A DNA stretch of 39,769 nt from Prevotellamassilia timonensis (GTDB taxonomy: Bacteria > Bacteroidota > Bacteroidia > Bacteroidales > Bacteroidaceae), in assembly GCF_021531665.1 (NCBI RefSeq), contig NZ_JADYUH010000016.1, forward strand, positions 1 to 39,769. Reading direction: 5' to 3'. A model generated the notes under the pieces. That model did not search any database, was not told the DNA's origin, and saw only the letters and a program-made list of their open reading frames with translations. Of this stretch, positions 30,744 through 39,200 are shown piece by piece. The translations under genes and the position numbers were made by a program. The stretch's first letter is position 1. The number at the start of each line of letters is the position of its first letter.

Positions 30744-32117
30744 TCATCGCTCTTGTTTTCTTCCGCCGCGTCCGTCACGGAAGGGACGAGACTTGCGATG
30801 ACCTTGGCGCTGTCCGCCACGTTCGTTGTCTCTCGGTTCACTCTCGCGTTCTCCTTCGAGAGCTCCCTCTTCGCCACTGCGACCGCCGCCACGTTTTTTG
30901 CGTCGGTTTTTCTTCTTCGCGGTGTCGAAACGCGTCAAATCGTCCTGCACAGCGAGGTCATGGGAGCGAGACGGTGTCGGCTCATCGTCAGACTCGAGAC
31001 GAAGAGGTTTCTGACCCTCGGCGTTCATCTCAATGACCTGCCAAGCGCGTTCCACGGAAATGACAACAAGATTGACTGCCATGCGGCGGTCGGTGCTGTA
31101 GGTGATGGTGCCGGCGAGGACATCCGCTTTGAAGAAATAGTAGGTAGCGTCCGCCGTCTCCAGCGTGCGACTGCGTTCGGGCAGGCGACGAGCCGCTTCC
31201 ATGTAGGTGTCCACCTCATAGTTCAAACAGCACTTGAGTTTGGCACACTGTCCGGCGAGTTTTTGAGGATTGGGAGTGATGTCTTGGAAGCGGGCAGCAG
31301 CGGTGCTGACGGAACTGAAGTTCTTCATCCACGTCGCACAACACAATTCTCTGCCGCAAGGACCGATGCCGCCAATGCGACCGGCTTCCTGACGCGCACC
31401 AATCTGTTTCATTTCAATGCGAACATGGAAGGCATCGGCAAGAACCTTGATGAGTTTGCGAAAATCGACGCGACCGTCGGCAATGTAGTAGAAAATGGCT
31501 TTGTTGCCGTCGCCCTGATACTCGACATCGCCGATTTTCATCTGAAGCTCAAGGTCTTTGGCGATTTGGCGAGCACGCAGCATGGTGTCATACTCTCGCG
31601 CCTTGGTCTCGTGATACTTCTCCATGTCGGCAGGACGTGCCTTGCGATAGACACGACGAATCTCGGTGCCGGGCTTGAGATTTGCCTTCTTCATTTGCAG
31701 CAGGACGAGACTGCCGGTCAGCGTGACAACGCCGATGTCGTGACCGGGCTGCGCCTCGACAGCCACAATGTCGCCCTTGACGAGGTCAAGGTGATTATCG
31801 TTGCGATAGAACCCCTTGCGCGTGTTCTTGAACTGAACTTCAACATAGTCGGTCGCGTCCAAATTGCCGGGAACGCCTGCCAAATAGTCATAGACGTTCA
31901 GTTGGTGGTCGCTTCTGCCGCAACCGCGGGCATCAAGGGCGGAAAGATATTTGTTCCCCCAACAAACATGGGAGCAACGACAACCGGCAAGGCGCAAGCC
32001 CTCGGTGTCGTCAGACTGGACTTCTGCCGACGGGCTCTCCGAAGCGGGAAGCGGAGCAGCATTTTCCAAAGTCTCAGAAAGAGGAGCGTCGGGAGAATTA
32101 TGAGGATTCTGATTCAT
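30744..32117 (-). CDS. PSP1 domain protein (RicT/YaaT-like)
   Basis: 457 residues. The PSP1 region covers about 55-330. Conserved cysteines: CRCSHVCWGN near the start, GPCGRELCCATW in the middle and CAKLKCCLNYE; the family's RicT members bind iron-sulfur clusters with RicA and RicF and affect RNA maturation in Bacillus (family knowledge). RKGFYRNDNHLDLVKGDIVAVE and QMKIGDVEYQGDGNKAIFYY fit the PSP1 fold. The last 80 or so residues are a low-complexity Arg/Lys/Glu tail (KKKNRRKKRGGGRSG onward), unusual and probably RNA-binding or disordered. It lies between holB (48 bases away) and gldH. Confidence 0.88.
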   Translation of the reverse strand: MNQNPHNSPDAPLSETLENAAPLPASESPSAEVQSDDTEGLRLAGCRCSHVCWGNKYLSALDARGCGRSDHQLNVYDYLAGVPGNLDATDYVEVQFKNTRKGFYRNDNHLDLVKGDIVAVEAQPGHDIGVVTLTGSLVLLQMKKANLKPGTEIRRVYRKARPADMEKYHETKAREYDTMLRARQIAKDLELQMKIGDVEYQGDGNKAIFYYIADGRVDFRKLIKVLADAFHVRIEMKQIGARQEAGRIGGIGPCGRELCCATWMKNFSSVSTAAARFQDITPNPQKLAGQCAKLKCCLNYEVDTYMEAARRLPERSRTLETADATYYFFKADVLAGTITYSTDRRMAVNLVVISVERAWQVIEMNAEGQKPLRLESDDEPTPSRSHDLAVQDDLTRFDTAKKKNRRKKRGGGRSGEEGALEGERESEPRDNERGGQRQGHRKSRPFRDGRGGRKQER

Positions 32118-32165
32118 GAAATGAAAAATATAAGCTTTTGAAGGGCAGTCAGTGCAATGAACGGA

Positions 32166-33293
32166 CTACCGAATTAGGAGCATAATCATTTTTAGAGCAA
32201 AGTCAAAGAAGACCATGCGAGGGTTGACGTTCTGTTCAATGTCACGTTGGGCGGAAGAGATTTCGGCTGCGATGCCCATGACGTTGCGCTCGTTGATGAA
32301 ACGCGCAAAACGCACACTGAAGTCAGCCTCTTTCTTGTTCTGAAAGTTCAACTCGCGACGCCCGAAATTGTAGATGAAATTCTCGCGAACCATGCGCTGC
32401 GCATATTCCAAAAATGCCTTCTGACGCTCGCGCCCCCACTGGGAAAGCTGCACGGACCACTCAAAGAGGTCTTTGACCTTGCGCATGTAGCAAAGGCGCA
32501 TCAGCAACACGAACTGGTCGAAGAAACAGGCAGCATCGGCAGCATTCGTCACTTCTTCCAATGCCTTGACATAGCTGCCTGCGGCGGAACGAGCCACAGC
32601 GAGCGCATCATCGGCTTGCAAACCGTGACGCTGCATCAATGCCTCAGCCATTTCCTCTGACGGAATGGGTTTGAAGTCTATGCGTTGCGTACGGCTGAGG
32701 ATGGTGGCAAGCATCTTCTCCGGGTGGTTCGTCGTGAGAATGAAAACGGTGCCGGCAGGCGGTTCCTCAAGAATCTTCAGCAGTTTGTTGGCGGTTTCTT
32801 CGTTCATTTGCTCGGCAAGCCAAACGATGACAACGCGATAGCCACCCTGACTGCTGACAGTGAAGAGCTTCGTGATGAGACTGTTTGCCTCCGCCACGCC
32901 AATGAAGGACTGTTGATTCTCAACACCCATGCGAGCGAGCCAGGTCTGACGAGAGAAATAGGGCGTCGTCGCCATCTGCTCGCGCCATTGCGGCAGAAAC
33001 ATGTCGCTCACCGCCGCCCCACTCTTTCCCGCAGGACGAATGACAGGAAAAACAAAATGAAGGTCGGGATGAATCAAACGCGCGCTTTGATGACACGCCT
33101 GACAGTGTCCGCAACTCTCCTCCACACCGGGACTCTTGCACAACAAACGAGAAGCAAACGCCAAAGCCATGGCAAGTTTACCACTGCCCTCGGGACCGGC
33201 AAAAAGAAGCGCATGAGGAACACGCTCCTCACGCAACATCTGCCAGAGGCGCGCCTTCACATCGGCTTGACCAATCACATCTTTGAAAAACAT
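32166..33293 (-). CDS. holB: DNA polymerase III delta-prime subunit
   Basis: 375 residues. Clamp-loader subunit of the replisome. Walker A-like GPEGSGK at 33-39; a zinc module CGHCQACH at about 61-68; FPVIRPAGKSG insert; VVIVWLAEQMNEETANKLLK (Walker B region) at about 154-173; sensor-1 LTTNHPEKM; SRTQRIDF, the SRC-type arginine-finger motif. The C-terminal collar domain is helical. First gene of a minus-strand unit with PSP1 and gldH. Its leader from 33294 to about 33480 contains a -7 box TAATTTTG (33480-33473). Confidence 0.92.
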   Translation of the reverse strand: MFFKDVIGQADVKARLWQMLREERVPHALLFAGPEGSGKLAMALAFASRLLCKSPGVEESCGHCQACHQSARLIHPDLHFVFPVIRPAGKSGAAVSDMFLPQWREQMATTPYFSRQTWLARMGVENQQSFIGVAEANSLITKLFTVSSQGGYRVVIVWLAEQMNEETANKLLKILEEPPAGTVFILTTNHPEKMLATILSRTQRIDFKPIPSEEMAEALMQRHGLQADDALAVARSAAGSYVKALEEVTNAADAACFFDQFVLLMRLCYMRKVKDLFEWSVQLSQWGRERQKAFLEYAQRMVRENFIYNFGRRELNFQNKKEADFSVRFARFINERNVMGIAAEISSAQRDIEQNVNPRMVFFDFALKMIMLLIR

Positions 33294-33716
33294 TTGCTCC
33301 TGAATTTTACCGACAAACGCCGGCGGAATGAGAGAACCGCCTCAATACTTCTTATATATACCTTATTATATATACGTCTAACACATCAGCTGAAAACATC
33401 ACCGCTCTGAAAAAACGGAATCTTCAACCCGAAAGAGCAAGACGGTTCGGATTCTTTTCAAACTTCGCGAAGCAAAATTATGAAAAAAACGCGGGAAGAC
33501 TTCGCCGTATGTCAGAAATATGTAACTTTGCTTCGCGAAGAGGGGCACTCTGAGGAGAAATGACTGCCAAAACCGCAGCTTTTCGGAAGGAATCGACTGC
33601 AAAAAGCAGTTCCTCGCTCATGCCCTCCCCCTTTTCAACATACGCCCGCACGGCAAATTGCAATTGAACATTCTTCTTAACTCATCATTCAAATAACAAT
33701 CAAAAAATCAATCACT
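33294..33716. other. Divergent intergenic region between holB and ferredoxin
   Basis: About 420 bases with no supported gene. The left part has TATATA-rich sequence (33350-33375) and the centre has the mirrored promoters. The + transcript would have a leader of about 180 bases before the ferredoxin ATG. Confidence 0.55.
33463..33540. promoter_or_regulatory. Mirrored divergent promoters with palindromic arms
   Basis: CTTCGCGAAGCAAA (33463-33476) and TTTGCTTCGCGAAG (33527-33540) are a perfect inverted repeat, and each arm contains the palindrome CTTCGCGAAG. Both -7 boxes, TAATTTTG on the minus strand (33480-33473) and TAACTTTG on the plus strand (33523-33530), run into these arms, pointing to holB and to the ferredoxin gene respectively. 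No -33 TTTG is visible for either. Confidence 0.6.
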
Positions 33717-33884
33717 ATGGCTTACGTAATTAGCGACGACTGCATCGCATGTGGCACTTGCATCGACGAATGCGCAGTAGGTGCAATCTCTGAAGGCGAA
33801 AAGTATTCAATCGACCCCGAAGTTTGCGTGGAATGCGGCACTTGTGCCGATGTGTGCCCCTCCGGCGCCATTTCTTTGGCATAA
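33717..33884 (+). CDS. 2[4Fe-4S] ferredoxin
   Basis: 55 residues, short enough to be missed by usual length cut-offs. MAYVISDDCIACGTCIDEC and CVECGTCADVCPSGAI give two complete CxxCxxCxxxC motifs, so it should bind two [4Fe-4S] clusters as a clostridial-type ferredoxin, carrying low-potential electrons in the cytoplasm (for example with pyruvate:ferredoxin oxidoreductase). The second motif ends in the usual CP, the first in CA. It stands alone, with its own promoter (TAACTTTG at 33523) and terminator (33930-33976), as is common for a highly expressed anaerobe ferredoxin. Confidence 0.95.
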   Translation: MAYVISDDCIACGTCIDECAVGAISEGEKYSIDPEVCVECGTCADVCPSGAISLA

Positions 33885-33929
33885 AAAAGTTCACGTTGCA
33901 ACTCGCAACGTCCCACAAACTCCCGAAAC

Positions 33930-33976
33930 GAGGCTGTGTCAGACAACAAAACGTCCGAACACAGCCTCTTTTTTTG
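33930..33976 (+). terminator. Intrinsic terminator of the ferredoxin gene
   Basis: GAGGCTGTGT (33930-33939) and ACACAGCCTC (33959-33968) form a perfect 10-bp stem, followed by eight T. Confidence 0.9.
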
Positions 33977-34049
33977 TGACAAGCAAAAAATCAGCACAAT
34001 AAAACCGCGCAACGCGCGTTTTTTTCAAAGGGTCATCACACTGCAAAAT

Positions 34050-34100
34050 GCAACTGCCGGCGCAATGACTCGCGGAAAAAGCAAGCAACTGCCGGCGCAA
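34050..34100 (+). repeat. 16-bp direct repeat upstream of porT
   Basis: GCAACTGCCGGCGCAA occurs at 34050-34065 and 34085-34100, 35 bases apart start to start. It lies in the leader of porT, with GCCGGC palindrome in each copy; possible regulator site. Confidence 0.5.
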
Positions 34101-34142
34101 AAAGTCCCCGCCCTGCGGAGTTCACCAACATTTCCTTCTCTC

Positions 34143-34853
34143 ATGAAAAAACGTCGTTTCATTCTTCTGCTGACCTGTCTCGGCTTGACTCTCGCAAGTC
34201 ACGCCCAGCAACGTCGTGTCCAGAACAAACCCTTCATCGATGAGCGACGTTTTCACTACGGTTTCTTCGTCGGCGGACACGACCTCTCCCTTGACCTGCA
34301 AAACAATGGATTCATCTCTCCCGAAACCGGAGAGCAATGGGTTGCCTCCACCGACCGAACCAACTTCGGATTCTCTGTCGGCGTACTCGGAGAATGGAAA
34401 CTCACGAATCACGTGGCACTCCGACTCACCCCCTCCCTCTACTTTGGCTCAAAACACATTGAACTCCGCGAACTCGGCAGTGGCGAAACGAAAAGCGTGG
34501 ATCTGAAATCATGCTACCTTGCCGTTCCCACGCACTTCAAAATTGCCGCGCCGCGCTTCAACAACTACCGCCCCTACGTCGTGGCAGGCGTCTCGCCAAT
34601 GTATGACCTCACCACAGGCAAACGCACACTCATCAAAACGCGCCCCTTCACCCTCATGCTGGAAGCAGGTCTGGGCTGCGACATCTATCTGCCCTTCTTC
34701 AAATTCATTCCCGAACTGAAATTCAGCTTCGGACTCAACAACGTCCTACAAAAAACACGCAACGACCTCACCGACCCCACACAAAAAATCTACACCCAAA
34801 GCATCGACAAAGCCACACTCGGCATGGTCACCCTCAACTTCTATTTTGAATAG
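34143..34853 (+). CDS. porT: Type IX secretion outer-membrane protein PorT
   Basis: 236 residues from the ATG at 34143, which gives a signal peptide (MKKRRFILLLTCLGLTLASH, cleavage near SHAQQ). The longer frame starting at 33936 crosses the ferredoxin terminator and is rejected. Marks of PorT: FHYGFFVGGHDLSLDL after the signal, then ISPETGEQW, WKLTNHVALRLTPSLYFGSK, YRPYVVAGVSPMYDL and a final aromatic residue run NFYF(E), consistent with an 8-strand beta barrel. PorT is an essential membrane part of type IX secretion in Porphyromonas (family knowledge). Together with GldH it indicates that this genome encodes the T9SS. Confidence 0.85.
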   Translation: MKKRRFILLLTCLGLTLASHAQQRRVQNKPFIDERRFHYGFFVGGHDLSLDLQNNGFISPETGEQWVASTDRTNFGFSVGVLGEWKLTNHVALRLTPSLYFGSKHIELRELGSGETKSVDLKSCYLAVPTHFKIAAPRFNNYRPYVVAGVSPMYDLTTGKRTLIKTRPFTLMLEAGLGCDIYLPFFKFIPELKFSFGLNNVLQKTRNDLTDPTQKIYTQSIDKATLGMVTLNFYFE

Positions 34854-34874
34854 GGAAAACCCACCCTTCTGACA

Positions 34875-35080
34875 CACGCTCCGACACCGCTCCGACACCG
34901 CTCCGACACCGTTCCGACACCGTTCCGACACCGAACTCTCCCCGTGCGCGGTGCGTCAGCGCCGCTCCGACACCGCTCTGACACCGAACTCTCCCCGTGC
35001 GCGGTGCGTCAGCGCCGCTCCGAAACCGCTCCGACACCGTTCCGACACCGAACTCCCCCGTGCGCGGTGCGTCAGCGCCG
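34875..35080 (+). repeat. 11-bp array nested in a longer repeat
   Basis: CGCTCCGACAC and CGTTCCGACAC units of 11 bases follow each other. The block GAACTCTCCCCGTGCGCGGT (with GCGTCAGCGCC after it) recurs at about 34933, 34986 and 35050, 53 and 64 bases apart, a difference of exactly one 11-bp unit. Confidence 0.8.
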
Positions 35081-35165
35081 CAAATGAAAATCGCAAAGTC
35101 CTGAACAGCAGAAAAAATGGAGATTTGAAGGTCAATCTTGGGTTAGAACACCCCATAAACCTTCA

Positions 35166-35199
35166 AAAAGGGAGTGCCCCACACGGAGCACTCCCTTTT
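35166..35199. terminator. Bidirectional hairpin terminator
   Basis: AAAAGGGAGTGC (35166-35177) and GCACTCCCTTTT (35188-35199) form a perfect 12-bp stem with a 10-base loop. Only four T follow on each strand, so it is likely a moderate terminator between porT and the small reading frame downstream. A repeat terminus TTAGAACACCCC lies just left at about 35144. Confidence 0.7.
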
Positions 35200-35231
35200 C
35201 ATATCAAGATGGATTAGTAACACGCGGTGAA

Positions 35232-35399
35232 TCACCACTCGTGTTCCCAATAGTCTTTCTTGTCGGAGCAGTATTCAAAATCACCGCTATCTCCGAAGTC
35301 TCCACTGCCGAGTGAAGAGCCTCCGTTGTCAGTGAGAGAGAGAGCGAGCATTTCAGTGACATCTACGTCGTAGAGTTGTACTGCGGGGGCAATATTTAT
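35232..35399 (-). pseudogene. 5'-truncated small peptide gene at an island edge
   Basis: Minus-strand frame INIAPAVQLYDVDVTEMLAL then SLTDNGGSSLGSGDFGDSGD and FEYCSDKKDYWEHEW, stop at 35232. The start of the frame is cut by the stop region of the thioesterase gene (35396-35398), with no ATG before the internal Met. Bacteroidales have many small proteins that start MKKxYxxP and continue with a similar line, acidic and Gly/Ser-rich towards the C-terminus (from memory). This looks like such a gene that lost its first few codons. If translated from the internal ATG, a 39-residue peptide MLALSLTDNGG... would result. Confidence 0.45.
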
Positions 35400-36097
35400 T
35401 CACAAGCAATTACGGCGCATGTTCCGCGCTCGCATTTCAGTTCGATGTAATACTTGTTATCATCCACATAAACGAGGGGAGTGAGTTCTTCGCCCTGACG
35501 TGCTGCCACTTTATACTCTATCCTAACTCGTTTGATATTGAAGTCAGAAGGGATAAGTTCCTGAGCAATACGGATGTAGCAACAGTTGTTCATGTGGTGA
35601 TTGTAATCAATGTCATCACGTGTGACCACGACAGGAGCACATACTGTTGGTTCCACTTTTGGCAGACGTACACGACGGTCACAGTATTCCATCGGATACT
35701 TCTCGTCCATGGTCAACGAGTCGATCATCTCTTGTGGCAGAGGACTCAGCTTTGCTGTCTGTAAGTCGATGAATGCCCCCATGCTGTAGCTCACGTAACA
35801 TGGATCACCTTGTTCATCACGGATGATGTCATTACGGAATCCAAAGAGTGGCTTGCACTCATAGATACTTGTGGATATTGTCAGCTTCTCGCGGAGTTCC
35901 GGCACTCGGATGATGTCAACCTGACGTGCAGCCAATAGCTGGGCACGATGCTCCTTCTCAAAGACCTCTTTAGCGTAAGGCTCTGAATCTATCCAAAGAT
36001 CATCGCAGTCGTGCATCATCTGAAACGCCGAGAACAGTTTCAGTCGCTTATTCTCATCCACCCTTGTTGGGGTACATTGTTCTGCTATCTTATACAT
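35396..36097 (-). CDS. Acyl-ACP thioesterase-like protein
   Basis: 233 residues. Double-hotdog architecture of acyl-ACP thioesterases (FatA/FatB type): the first half carries LFSAFQMMHDCDDLWIDSE, and the second half the active-site block TRDDIDYNHHMNNCCYIRIA, with Asn/His as in the family. Such enzymes release fatty acids from acyl carrier protein in the cytoplasm. No signal peptide. It is more AT-rich than the core genes on its left and lies at the edge of that change. The helicase gene is 116 bases upstream on the same strand. Confidence 0.8.
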   Translation of the reverse strand: MYKIAEQCTPTRVDENKRLKLFSAFQMMHDCDDLWIDSEPYAKEVFEKEHRAQLLAARQVDIIRVPELREKLTISTSIYECKPLFGFRNDIIRDEQGDPCYVSYSMGAFIDLQTAKLSPLPQEMIDSLTMDEKYPMEYCDRRVRLPKVEPTVCAPVVVTRDDIDYNHHMNNCCYIRIAQELIPSDFNIKRVRIEYKVAARQGEELTPLVYVDDNKYYIELKCERGTCAVIACE

Positions 36098-36213
36098 TGG
36101 GCTTTATTCATATTTTGTTTATATATTGTCTCTGAATTTCAAAGTGATGTCCATGTATGGCCGTTGTCTTCAATATCGTCGGCATAAAGCAATTTTTTCT
36201 ACAAGTACATTGC

Positions 36214-39200
36214 TCATCCAAAGATTTCGTGCAGTTCCTTGTTTGAAAGTTTTCCAATCCAACTCTCGCCTGTAGATACTGTGAGGTCAGCAAGATGTTT
36301 CTTTTCTTGTATCATAGCATCAATGCGTTCCTCGAAAGTGTTTTGCGTGATAAAGCGATGCACCTGTACGTTCTTGTGCTGACCTATACGATATGCGCGG
36401 TCTGTTGCCTGAGCCTCTACTGCAGGATTCCACCAGAGGTCGTAATGTATGACGTGAGTTGCTGCCGTGAGGTTGAGACCAGTACCGGCTGCCTTCAATG
36501 AAAGTATGAAGATGCGGTCGTTGCGGTTGTTCTGGAAACGGTCAACCATTTCCTGGCGCTGTTTCAATGAGCATCCACCATGATAGAACATCGGTTCTTC
36601 ATCAAGAGTGGTACGGATGAAGTGCCGGAGCAAATCGCCCATCTCGCGGAACTGCGTGAAGATAAGTACCTTCTCGTCTGCATCAATGATACTACGAAGC
36701 ATATCGAGCAACATTTCCGTCTTTCCCGACAGGGTTGCATCCATACGGTTGTCCTTGAGATACTGCGTCGGATGATTGCAAATCTGCTTCAAGGCAAGCA
36801 TCATCTGCAGGATAAGTCCCTGACGCTTGAAAAGAGCCTGGCTGTCTTCTCCCTCCATGCTCTCTATGACCGCCATACATTTGTTGACGGTCTCCTGGTA
36901 TAGAGCAGCCTGCTCTGGAGTAAGCGATGCCAACTCGTTACGTTCTATCTTATCAGGAAGGTCGCTGATGATACTCTTGTCCGTCTTCAGCCGTCGCATC
37001 AGGAACGGAGCTGTCACCTTGCGGAAACGTTCTGCCACATGACTGTCTCCATACTTCTGTATAGGCTTCGCGTATGAATCGGAGAAGTCCTTTGCCGAAC
37101 CAAGATAGCCCTTGTTTGTAAAGTCAATGATACTCCAGAATTCCGACAAGCGATTCTCCACCGGTGTACCACTCATGGCGATGTAACAATTGGCTGGGAT
37201 GCTGCGTATAGCCTTGCTCTGTGCAGCATCGCTGTTCTTGATGTTCTGTGCTTCATCTATGACGAGCACTTGCCATTTCTGTTTCTTCAGAATGTCGGCG
37301 TCAGAGCGCACCACACCATATGTCGAGAGGATAATGTCAGCATTCTTGCAGACCACGTCCTTCAGGTCACGTGCCGTACCGTGATATACACCAGTGGTCA
37401 GCCCGGGAGCGAAGCGCTTCACCTCCGCCTGCCAGTTGTGCAGCAAACCTGTTGGCACTACCACAAGCGCTTTCTTCTTGTCCATTGCGCCCTCTTCCTT
37501 CATTTTTGCCAAAAGGGTAATGACCTGCAGGGTCTTGCCAAGACCCATGTCATCAGCTATGATACTGCCGAAGCCTATTTTCATATTACGATACATCCAT
37601 GAGAAGCCTCGTTCCTGATAGGGTCGCAACTTTGCATTGATATTTTCTGGCAGAGGTATGACGCTCTGTGATGTAAATTGTCTTATGAGTTCGCGCACCT
37701 CATCGGTCAGTTCTACAGGCGCTCCCTTGTACTCACCACAAAGAGCCGCTTGCAACAGTTCGCCTGGCTTGATCTTCGGTGGAGCATTCAGCACTTTCTG
37801 AAGTTTCGACATTCCCGCCTCGTCAACATAAACGTATTGTTCCTTGAATCGTAGCAATCCACTCGCATGACCGAGCAATCTGTCAAATTGTTCGGGTGAC
37901 AGAAACACATTGCCCACAGCGACTTGCCAGTTGAAGTCAAGCAGGTCGCCCATTGACAGGAATCCATTTGAATCCCTCCCTTTCGATTTCAGTTTTACCG
38001 ATATTTGTGGATGTATAAGTGTCTGCAATGCCTTTGGCATGATGACGCTCACGCCGAGCAGTCGCATGGCAGGAATCACTTGCAGCAGGAATGTTGGGAA
38101 AGTTTGCATCGTGAACTCAATGCTTCTCTTGCCCTTGTCGTTGATGTAAGCGTCAAGTCCGTCAACTATGTCGCATAGGATGGCAAGCTGACGCAGTATC
38201 TCCATCCTGCTTGATGAGTAAGCCTTCTTTGTCATCACATCCTCCAGCGGATGGTCATCCGCCTCGACATTCACGGCAAAGCCTTTGTCCGTCTCGTCAA
38301 TAAAGAATGTCACCTGATGCTTGTTCTGCATAAAGTAACGGTCAAGCCATGAGCGTATGCCGCCGGGGGTATTCGTTTCTCCGATACCATTGAAGCGCGA
38401 ACACTCAGCTTTGAAGAACAAACCATAGAACAGCTCATCTTTGCTCTCATGCGATAGCATAGGAACGACCGATGTTACCATCTTGCTGACAAGTTCCTTG
38501 TTCTGTCCCAGTCTGCCAATAATGCTTCGGGTGGCTTCGTCAATCATGGCAGGTTGCCATATAATGTGGTATTCTTTCTCTTCCTTAGCCTTTGCACGTC
38601 CACGTCCTTTGCTGATCACAAGGTCATAGTAAATCTGTGGAACTACGCAACCATGCGCTATTAGTTGAAGCGCACAGATGAGCACACTGCGAAGGGCTAC
38701 AATAGAATCATCATAGTCACGCAGAAAGTCAATGTTGATGTCGAGCAGTTGTTGAAGCAGGGGAGGGCAAACATCGTCAACTGATACAACTTCTCGTTTG
38801 TTCAGAGTCTTGCCGCCGGTAGCTTCAAACAGTTTCTGCTTATCCTGCAACACCTTTGTTGCCACCTTACTTATATATAACAGTTCCCTTTGGTAGGCCT
38901 GTTGGAAATCGCCATTATGACAAAACGCAGGCGACGATGGCAGAAGACTGGACAACGGCAATGCAAGATCAGAGAGCAATGTGTAGTCGGGCATCAGTTC
39001 GGGCACTTTCCTCAGCTGCATCTGTTCCATCGTGGCATACACCGCACTCGTATTCTCCACCTCCATCATCTCTGTGGAGTCGGCAGCTGTTATGCCGCGC
39101 TTCTCCAGCTCCGCCATCAGATCAACGCCATGCAGCGAGAATACGAGGAACGGATTATTGTCAATCTCCATGCTCGTTTTGTAGATGACGGCATCCAGAT

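Noticed and set aside
30321-32141. 606-codon + strand frame opposite gldH and PSP1
   Set aside because: Antisense shadow of two well-supported genes; no motif, no ribosome site.
33936-34142. N-terminal 69-codon extension of porT
   Set aside because: It starts inside the ferredoxin terminator and lacks a signal peptide; the ATG at 34143 gives one.
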